In this document: positions 46,822 through 52,886 of the stretch, in pieces
Numbering within the stretch: the first letter of the stretch is position 1
Layout: the number at the start of each line of letters is the position of its first letter
Assembly (NCBI GenBank): GCA_007134675.1
Contig: SLKJ01000085.1
Coordinates: 1 to 52,886 of the forward strand
Reading direction: 5' to 3'
Source of the DNA: Bacteroidales bacterium
GTDB taxonomy: Bacteria; Bacteroidota; Bacteroidia; Bacteroidales; PUMT01
DNA: 52,886 bases
Notes under the pieces: generated by a model
Database searches by the model: none
The model's input: only the letters and a program-made list of their open reading frames with translations
What the model was told of the DNA's origin: nothing
Program-made: the position numbers and the translations under genes

Positions 46822-47604
46822 ATGGACGAAAGGTTAGCTGCTTTTAAAAAACTACTTGACTTAATGGACGAGCTCAGGGAAAAATGTCCGTGGGACAAAA
46901 AGCAAACATTTGAAAGCCTTCGTAATCTTACACTGGAGGAAGCCTATGAGCTGGCAGATTCAATAACAAAAAGCGACCCTGAAGATATCAGGAAAGAACT
47001 CGGAGACCTGATGCTTCACATTGTCTTTTACTCAAAGATAGGCTCTGAAATCAATGCATTTGATATTAAAGATGTAATTGAAGGAATAAATGAAAAGCTC
47101 ATTTTCCGGCATCCACATGTGTTCGGGAATGTGCTGGTTGCCGACGAGAATGAGGTTAAGGAAAACTGGGAGCATCTTAAGATCAGAGAGTCAAATAAGT
47201 CCGTTCTGTCGGGTGTCCCCCTGTCACTTCCTGCCCTGATAAAAGCCAACCGCATACAGGATAAAGTGAAAGGAGTAGGATTCGACTGGGAAAAGAAAAG
47301 TCAGATATGGGACAAGGTGATGGAGGAACTAAGAGAGCTGAGGGATGAGATAGATAAGGCGGACCAGAAAAAGGTGGAATCGGAATTTGGCGACCTGTTT
47401 TTCTCCCTTGTAAATGCAGCCCGGCTCTATGGCATTGATCCGGAAACAGCCCTGGAAAAAACCAACAGGAAATTTACCAGGCGGTTCAACTACCTCGAAA
47501 GCAAAACCATGTCCGTCGGAAAATCACTCAAAGCAATGAGTCTTGACGAGATGAATGTAATCTGGGAAGAGGCTAAACAGTTTGATAACCATCAACCTGG
47601 ATAG
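46822..47604 (+). CDS. mazG: Nucleoside triphosphate pyrophosphohydrolase
   Basis: This 260-residue MazG protein removes non-canonical or stress-related nucleoside triphosphates by releasing pyrophosphate. It contains two tandem MazG-fold halves. The first has LREKCPWDKKQTFESLRNL and the EEAYEL helix, then KELGDLMLHIVFY; the second has FGDLFFSLVNAARLYG. The acidic ExxE-type residues for Mg2+ are present. It is co-oriented with, and 12 bases after, the SAM-hydrolase-family gene. A 7-base hairpin (47679-47685 with 47698-47704) lies just before the convergent pckA stop. Cytoplasmic, normal length. Confidence 0.95.
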   Translation: MDERLAAFKKLLDLMDELREKCPWDKKQTFESLRNLTLEEAYELADSITKSDPEDIRKELGDLMLHIVFYSKIGSEINAFDIKDVIEGINEKLIFRHPHVFGNVLVADENEVKENWEHLKIRESNKSVLSGVPLSLPALIKANRIQDKVKGVGFDWEKKSQIWDKVMEELRELRDEIDKADQKKVESEFGDLFFSLVNAARLYGIDPETALEKTNRKFTRRFNYLESKTMSVGKSLKAMSLDEMNVIWEEAKQFDNHQPG

Positions 47605-47678
47605 AAAAAGAGCTTTGTATTGCTGTTATTGTTACTGTTACTGTTGCTGGCAGCCGGAAAAATGCAATAATTGCAGCC

Positions 47679-47704
47679 CACCTGAAAAATTTAATTGTCA
47701 GGTG
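47679..47704. terminator. Short hairpin between convergent mazG and pckA
   Basis: CACCTGA (47679-47685) and TCAGGTG (47698-47704) form a 7-base stem around a 12-base AT-rich loop, directly at the pckA stop (47705) and 75 bases past mazG. There is no T-run after either side, so it is a weak candidate shared terminator. Confidence 0.3.
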
Positions 47705-49348
47705 TTATAATTGCGGACCGGCGGAAACAAGCTTTCTGCCGTACTCGATATCCGTAAATTTCCAGAAATTATTTATGAATTTTTCACCAAGCTCCCTTGA
47801 AACCTTGTCCCAATCAGCAGCATCCGGCCATGAATTCCGTGGATTCAGGAATCTGCTTTCAACACCCGCCAGCTTCTTTGGAATGGACAGGTTGAAAACG
47901 GGCAATTCTTCATAATCCGCTTCATCTAAAGAGCCATCCAGGATCGAATCAATTATTGCCCTTGTGGCGGCAATATCAATTCTTCTCCCGGTACCATAGG
48001 GCCCTCCGATCCAGCCTGTATTTACAAGATAGGCAGTTGTCCCGTGTTCTTCAACTTTACGTACCATCTCAGCAGCATACCTGGTAGGATGCAGTAAAAG
48101 GAAGGCAGCACCAAAACAGGATGAAAATGTAGGCTGCGGGGTTGTAACACCTCTTTCGGTCCCTGCAAGCTTGGCCGTAAAACCACTTAAAAAATGATAC
48201 TGTGCCTGCTGATGTGATAGTTTGGCAACCGGTGGCAACACGCCGAAAGCATCGGCGGTCAGGAATATGATTTTTTTTGCATGTCCGGCCCTTGATACCG
48301 GCCTGACAATATTGTCAATATGATAAATTGGGTAGGAAACCCGAGTATTTTCGGTTTTTGATGCATCATCAAAATCTATCGCGCCGGTTTTTTCATCATA
48401 TACTACGTTCTCAAGAAGTGCATCCCGCCTGATGGCATGGAATATGTCGGGTTCCTTCTCCTCGCTGAGATTAATGGTCTTGGCATAGCACCCGCCCTCC
48501 AGATTAAAGATACCTCCAGCATCCCATCCATGCTCATCGTCACCAATAAGCGCCCGCCGGGGATCGGCCGAAAGGGTTGTCTTGCCCGTACCGGAAAGTC
48601 CGAAAAAGATGGCTGAAGTATTGTCTTTGCAAGCATTTGCAGAGCAATGCATTGAAGCTATATTCCTAAGGGGAAGGTAATAATTCATGATACTGAATAT
48701 CCCCTTTTTCATCTCCCCTCCGTACCAGCTTCCAAGTATTACCGACATCCTCTCTCCAAGATTAAAGGCCACGATCACATCAGAATTCAGACCCTGCTCC
48801 TTCCAGTGGGGATTCCTGGCTTTGGAGGCATTGAAAGTGACAAAATCAGGCTCAAAATCCCTTAACTCTTCTTCAGTTGGCCTGATAAACATATTCTTCA
48901 CAAAATGGGCCTGCCAGGCAACTTCCATAATGAACCGGATATTCAGCCGGGAATCCGGATTTGCACCGCTGAAACAATCCATCACGTAGAGCCTTTTACC
49001 CGAGAGCTGTTTTATTGCGGTTTTCTTAATGCTTTGCCAAATCTCCGGACTGATTGGTTTATTGTCATTTTTTGATTCCTCGTTTGTCCACCACACATTC
49101 TTTTCGGATGAGGGTTCACGGACAATGTATTTGTCTTTTGGCGAACGTCCTGTAAATTCACCTGTATCTACGGCAACAGCTCCCGTGTTGGTTACAAATC
49201 CCCTCTCATACCCCTCAAGAGACGGGTCTGTTTCATGTATGTATAATTCCTCGTATGAAATGTTGTAATATACACTCTGTATATCATAAATTCCATATTT
49301 TGACAGATCCGGCACGTTTAACGGGTTGTTTTGCTGTGTCATTTGCAT
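47705..49348 (-). CDS. pckA: Phosphoenolpyruvate carboxykinase (ATP)
   Basis: This 547-residue enzyme interconverts oxaloacetate and phosphoenolpyruvate using ATP/ADP. The kinase-1a motif [18 protein letters not shown] and kinase-2 motif [10 protein letters not shown], followed by [18 protein letters not shown], mark the ATP-type enzyme, not the GTP type. In anaerobic Bacteroidetes it commonly runs in the CO2-fixing direction toward oxaloacetate and succinate. Length is typical (540 or so). It is on the same strand as and downstream of ppdK, but a terminator and a 155-base gap separate them. Together the two control the PEP node. Confidence 0.97.
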   Translation of the reverse strand: MQMTQQNNPLNVPDLSKYGIYDIQSVYYNISYEELYIHETDPSLEGYERGFVTNTGAVAVDTGEFTGRSPKDKYIVREPSSEKNVWWTNEESKNDNKPISPEIWQSIKKTAIKQLSGKRLYVMDCFSGANPDSRLNIRFIMEVAWQAHFVKNMFIRPTEEELRDFEPDFVTFNASKARNPHWKEQGLNSDVIVAFNLGERMSVILGSWYGGEMKKGIFSIMNYYLPLRNIASMHCSANACKDNTSAIFFGLSGTGKTTLSADPRRALIGDDEHGWDAGGIFNLEGGCYAKTINLSEEKEPDIFHAIRRDALLENVVYDEKTGAIDFDDASKTENTRVSYPIYHIDNIVRPVSRAGHAKKIIFLTADAFGVLPPVAKLSHQQAQYHFLSGFTAKLAGTERGVTTPQPTFSSCFGAAFLLLHPTRYAAEMVRKVEEHGTTAYLVNTGWIGGPYGTGRRIDIAATRAIIDSILDGSLDEADYEELPVFNLSIPKKLAGVESRFLNPRNSWPDAADWDKVSRELGEKFINNFWKFTDIEYGRKLVSAGPQL

Positions 49349-49439
49349 ACTTCTAAAATTAGCAAATTATTTATCAAGGTATGGTCGATTTCAAAATTAA
49401 TTGCAGTTAACACCTGTTTAAGTTAATACAACTAAAACC

Positions 49440-49476
49440 AAAAAAAATCGGAGGCTGCCCATTGCGGACAACCTCC
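49440..49476 (-). terminator. Intrinsic terminator of ppdK
   Basis: Read on the minus strand, GGAGGTTGTCC and GGGCAGCCTCC form an 11-base stem (two G-U pairs) with a 5-base loop, followed by GATTTTTTTT. It begins 28 bases after the ppdK stop and precedes pckA, so the two genes are largely separate transcripts. Confidence 0.82.
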
Positions 49477-49503
49477 AATTATTTTAACTGTAAAAAACGC
49501 TGT

Positions 49504-52236
49504 TTACCTTATCAGCTCCTTCACCGATGCCTGGGCTGCTGCCAGCCGTGCTATAGGCACACGGAAAGGTGAACAGCTTACGTAGTCCATTCCCACACGG
49601 TGACAGAATTCCACTGAATTGGGTTCTCCCCCGTGCTCACCGCAGATACCGATCTTCAGGTCTTTTTTGGTATGACGTCCCTTCTGTACACCCATCTCAA
49701 CAAGCTGGCCTACACCTTCCTGGTCCAGTATCTCGAAAGGATCATGTTTCAGAATGCCATTCTTAACGTAGACTTCAAGGAATTTGCCTGCATCATCACG
49801 CGAATATCCAAATGCCATCTGTGTAAGGTCATTGGTGCCAAACGAGAAGAAATCAGCTGATTCAGCAACCTTGTCCGCTGTCAGACACGCCCTTGGTATC
49901 TCTATCATAGTCCCTACAAGATATTCTATCCTGTCTCCATATTCCATAAACACCTTTTCAGCCGTTTCACGCACAAGCTCTTCCTGCAGCTTCAGCTCCT
50001 GCTGTGTACCAATAAGTGGTATCATGATCTCAGGTATTGCGGTAATGCCTTTTTTCTTCAGGTTAAGCGCGGCCTCAATGATTGCCCTTGCCTGCATCTC
50101 CGTTATCTCGGGATAGGTTATTCCCAGCCGGCAGCCGCGATGTCCGAGCATCGGGTTGAACTCGTGAAGTGAATCAACGGCAGCTTTAACCTCTTCAGGG
50201 GTGATGCCGAGCTTGTCAGCCATCTCCTTCTGGTTCTTCTCCTCATGAGGAACAAACTCATGCAAAGGCGGGTCCAGCAAACGTATGGTAACCGGTAGAT
50301 CCTGCATGGCTTCGAATACACCTTCAAAATCCTCACGCTGAATAGGGAGAAGCTTTTCCAGAGCTTTGCGTCGTCCTGCCTCATCTTTGGCAAGTATCAT
50401 CTCACGCATTGCCCAGATCCGGTCTCCCTCAAAAAACATATGCTCAGTCCGGCAGAGCCCGATACCTTTTGCCCCGAAATTCCTTGCTGCTTCTGCATCA
50501 TTGGGAGTATCAGCATTGGTGCGAACACTCATCCTGGTATGCTTCTCGGCAAGATCCATAAGCTGTCCGAAATATCCGCTCACCTCGGGATCGATAGTAT
50601 CGATCTTCCCCTCATAAACCTCTCCGGTAGTACCGTTAAGAGAAATCCAGTCGCCTTGCTTGTATACCTTGCCGTCTATTGACATTGTACGGTCCTTGTA
50701 GCTGATCTTGATGGCTCCTGCCCCCGCAACACAGCATTTTCCCATACCACGGGCAACAACTGCGGCATGTGATGTCATACCTCCACGGGCAGTAAGAATA
50801 CCCTTTGCCAGGTTCATCCCCTTAAGGTCTTCAGGTGAAGTCTCAACACGTACCAGCAGCACATCTTTACCTTCCTGGCTCCATGTTTCAGCATCATCAG
50901 CAAAAAACACTATCTGACCTGTGGAAGCACCCGGTGATGCAGGCAAACCCTTGGCCAGAACATTTGCACCGGAAATTGCATTCTGGTCAAATACCGGGTG
51001 AAGCAGCTCATTCAGCTTGTTGGGCTCACATCTCAGAAGGGAAGTTTTCTCATCAATCTTTCCTTCCTTGAGCATATCTATGGCAATCTGAACCATTGCA
51101 AATCCTGTACGCTTGCCGTTTCGCGTCTGCAGCATCCAAAGCTTTCCTTCCTGAATAGTGAATTCAAGGTCCTGCATATCTTTATAATGGTCTTCCAGCT
51201 TCTGCTGGTATTCCATAAGCTCGGCAAAGATCTCCGGCATAAGCTCCTCGAGTGATGGATACTTTTCTTTTCTTTCCTCTTCAGGAACTTTGGCAAGAGT
51301 AGCCCATCTCTTTGAACCCTCAAGTGTTATCTGTTGCGGTGTACGGGTACCTGCAACGACATCTTCACCCTGTGCATCAATCAGATACTCACCATTGAAG
51401 ATATCTTCTCCCGTGGCAGCATCACGGGTAAAGGCAACGCCTGTACCCGAACTTTTCCCCATATTGCCATAGACCATGGCCTGTACGTTAACCGCAGTAC
51501 CCCAGTCCGCCGGAATATCATGCATCATCCTGTAGTATTCAGCACGCGGGTTGTTCCAGCTTTGGAAAACTGCAATGATCCCACCCCAGAGCTGCTCCCA
51601 CGGATCGGTAGGAAAATCCCTGCCTGTCTTTTCCCTGACAAGGACCTTGAACCTTTTTACCAGTTCCTGAAAATCCTCGGTGGTAAGATCGGCATCATGT
51701 TCAATTCCCTTTGCTTCCTTAATCTCCTCGATGATCAGTTCAAAAGGATCATGATCACCATCTCCCATATATTTCATTTCCATAACCACATCGCCATACA
51801 TCATTATGAACCGGCGGTAGCTGTCCCATACAAAACGGGGATTGTTGGTCTTTTTAATAAGCCCCTGGACAACATCATCATTCAGGCCAAGGTTCAGCAC
51901 AGTATCCATCATGCCCGGCATCGAGGCCCTTGCTCCCGAACGTACCGAAAGCAAACAGGGATTTTCAACATCTCCGAATCTGGACCCCATAATATTTTCA
52001 ACGTAGGCAACCGCTGCCTCTACTTCATCTTTCAGCAACTCGACAATCTTGTCCCTTCCAACTTTATTGAATTCAGTACAGGCCTCTGTAGTTATCGTAA
52101 AACCAGGTGGTACAGGTACCCCTATCAGGTTCATTTCAGCCAGGTTTGCTCCCTTGCCCCCGAGAAGGTTCTTCATTGTTGCATTACCTTCAGCCTTTTT
52201 ATCTCCAAAGGTGTAAACATGTTTAATTTTAGTCAT
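49504..52236 (-). CDS. ppdK: Pyruvate, phosphate dikinase
   Basis: This 910-residue enzyme interconverts pyruvate, ATP and phosphate with PEP, AMP and pyrophosphate. The N-terminal nucleotide domain starts with the GGKGANLAEM loop and contains SVRSGARASMPGMMDT. The swivelling domain carries the phosphohistidine in GGMTSHAAVVARGMGK. The C-terminal PEP domain has GICGEHGGEPNS and ends VPIARLAAAQ. Length is standard. It can work in glycolysis, saving ATP through PPi, or in gluconeogenesis; its pairing with pckA and a mixed-signature phosphofructokinase in this window points to flexible PEP metabolism. A candidate -7 box lies 62-69 bases upstream. Confidence 0.97.
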   Translation of the reverse strand: MTKIKHVYTFGDKKAEGNATMKNLLGGKGANLAEMNLIGVPVPPGFTITTEACTEFNKVGRDKIVELLKDEVEAAVAYVENIMGSRFGDVENPCLLSVRSGARASMPGMMDTVLNLGLNDDVVQGLIKKTNNPRFVWDSYRRFIMMYGDVVMEMKYMGDGDHDPFELIIEEIKEAKGIEHDADLTTEDFQELVKRFKVLVREKTGRDFPTDPWEQLWGGIIAVFQSWNNPRAEYYRMMHDIPADWGTAVNVQAMVYGNMGKSSGTGVAFTRDAATGEDIFNGEYLIDAQGEDVVAGTRTPQQITLEGSKRWATLAKVPEEERKEKYPSLEELMPEIFAELMEYQQKLEDHYKDMQDLEFTIQEGKLWMLQTRNGKRTGFAMVQIAIDMLKEGKIDEKTSLLRCEPNKLNELLHPVFDQNAISGANVLAKGLPASPGASTGQIVFFADDAETWSQEGKDVLLVRVETSPEDLKGMNLAKGILTARGGMTSHAAVVARGMGKCCVAGAGAIKISYKDRTMSIDGKVYKQGDWISLNGTTGEVYEGKIDTIDPEVSGYFGQLMDLAEKHTRMSVRTNADTPNDAEAARNFGAKGIGLCRTEHMFFEGDRIWAMREMILAKDEAGRRKALEKLLPIQREDFEGVFEAMQDLPVTIRLLDPPLHEFVPHEEKNQKEMADKLGITPEEVKAAVDSLHEFNPMLGHRGCRLGITYPEITEMQARAIIEAALNLKKKGITAIPEIMIPLIGTQQELKLQEELVRETAEKVFMEYGDRIEYLVGTMIEIPRACLTADKVAESADFFSFGTNDLTQMAFGYSRDDAGKFLEVYVKNGILKHDPFEILDQEGVGQLVEMGVQKGRHTKKDLKIGICGEHGGEPNSVEFCHRVGMDYVSCSPFRVPIARLAAAQASVKELIR

Positions 52237-52297
52237 TGTTGATTAATTTTAAATAATTTATTAAAACGGAAAACTTAATTTTCTAAAAAAATTGATC

Positions 52298-52305
52298 CAA
52301 AAATA
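52298..52305 (-). promoter_or_regulatory. Candidate -7 box upstream of ppdK
   Basis: On the minus strand TATTTTTG fits TAnnTTTG and is located 62-69 bases before the ppdK ATG. No TTG is seen at the -33 spacing, so the match is partial. The surrounding 234-base divergent gap is strongly AT-rich and shared with the S9 peptidase gene. Confidence 0.3.
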
Positions 52306-52470
52306 CTAAAAAAAAAATAATTTTATTGGTTAATGACAGGGAATCGGTTTATACTTCTGAGAAAAATAATGTAGGTTTAAGGTTTAATTCACATTGTCCC
52401 GCTCACAAGAATAAAACACTTTTTACCAGATAATTAAACAATACTATTCAATTTTCATAATTCATTTAAC

Positions 52471-52886
52471 ATGGCAAGTCCAACAATTATTACACTGGTC
52501 ATGCTGTTAATCCTTTCGGGGAACAGCACGTTTACGCAAACTGATTATAAAGAGATAACACTGGATGATATTTACAGGAAAGGCACCTTTTCGGCAAGAA
52601 CGGTGGCGGGGATAAGATCAATGAATGACGGAATACACTATACCACAATGGAGGATGGAACAACCATCAGAAAGTTCAGCTACAGGACCGGAGAGGAAGT
52701 TGATGTAATTTTTTCCACCGGGGAGCTTGCCGGCAACGATAACGAGTGGAGGGTTTTCAGCGATTATGAATTTTGCCGCGATGAAAAACTTATTCTGTTC
52801 ACCACCGGCAGGGAAGGAATATACCGGTACTCATTCAGGGCCGATTTCTACATATGGGACCTGGAAAAAAAGACCATGACCTCCCT
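52471..52886 (+). CDS. S9-family dipeptidyl peptidase IV-like protein, N-terminal part only
   Basis: The gene runs off the right edge, so 138 codons are visible. A signal peptide covers about residues 1-22 (IITLVMLLILSGNSTFTQ). It is followed by ITLDDIYRKGTFSARTV and RSMNDGIHYTT, typical of the beta-propeller domain of Bacteroidetes DPP IV-type serine peptidases, which remove X-Pro dipeptides from peptides in the periplasm. The catalytic alpha/beta-hydrolase part would lie outside the window. It is missing from the ORF track because no stop is present. Start ATG at 52471 is supported by the signal peptide. Confidence 0.85.
   Translation, partial: MASPTIITLVMLLILSGNSTFTQTDYKEITLDDIYRKGTFSARTVAGIRSMNDGIHYTTMEDGTTIRKFSYRTGEEVDVIFSTGELAGNDNEWRVFSDYEFCRDEKLILFTTGREGIYRYSFRADFYIWDLEKKTMTS

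Noticed and set aside
47610-47660. Microsatellite after mazG (TGTTAC/TGTTGC-like runs)
   Set aside because: The repeats are short and imperfect, with about two full copies, so no claim is made.
51334-52242. 302-codon plus-strand ORF
   Set aside because: It is antisense to ppdK, whose frame is complete with all motifs. The long ORF is a by-product of the codon bias.

Overview
This window is a chromosomal segment of a Bacteroidetes bacterium, most likely from the Bacteroidales/Marinilabiliales side. The evidence is the gene content and style. There are Bacteroidetes-type YidC, DUF349 and DUF721-RecF genes, a TPR protein next to ribH, many short lipoproteins with large hydrophobic signals, AT-rich intergenic DNA with candidate TAnnTTTG promoter boxes, and weak Shine-Dalgarno sequences. 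No rRNA, tRNA, CRISPR array, insertion sequence, prophage or integration site was seen. Coding density is high and nearly every gene is intact, so this looks like stable core genome with a few lineage-specific genes.

Left part (1-8.5 kb), mostly minus strand. An edge-truncated, Tat-exported L-fucose-isomerase-like protein is followed by an SSS-family symporter and glycerate kinase pair, which looks like a small sugar-acid uptake and use locus. A plus-strand metallophosphoesterase comes next. Then there is a two-gene module: a protein resembling deoxyhypusine synthase and a fusion of a PfkB-like kinase domain to a HAD phosphatase. The kinase domain has lost its catalytic Asp.

Housekeeping block (8.5-24.5 kb). 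It holds DUF721 and recF on minus, a TPR membrane protein and ribH, carA and carB (4-base overlap) and a small lipoprotein on plus, yidC, pyrG and a DUF349 protein on minus, trmD on plus, and a PatB/MalY aminotransferase on minus.

Mixed block (24.7-37 kb). It holds an exported ankyrin-repeat protein with a C-terminal beta-rich, outer-membrane-like domain, a small lipoprotein, a phosphofructokinase with a mixed ATP/PPi signature, a YIP1 membrane protein with a strong terminator, and an SLC12-like transporter overlapping a class II photolyase. On minus there is a beta-lactamase-fold lipoprotein whose SxxK Ser and YxN Tyr are both Cys, with an outer-membrane-like partner, and a LysM protein fused to a substrate-binding-type domain.

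Redox and energy block (37-52.9 kb). A NuoE/NuoF/NuoG-like operon carries a 1238-residue subunit combining a 2Fe-2S domain, a GltD-type FAD/NADPH module, ferredoxin clusters and a molybdopterin-enzyme fold without the usual catalytic Cys/Sec; a ferritin-like protein follows it. Then come purC (preceded by 12 copies of the hexamer ACTTAT), phoH, a SAM-hydrolase-family protein, mazG, ATP-type pckA and ppdK, and the start of an S9 dipeptidyl peptidase at the right edge.

The best candidates for undescribed biology are the deoxyhypusine-synthase-like / pseudo-PfkB-HAD pair (5.5-8.5 kb), the NuoG-GltD fusion complex (37.0-43.7 kb) and the Cys-substituted SxxK protein (32.8-33.9 kb). All calls come from reading the sequence and recalling family motifs; no searches were run.
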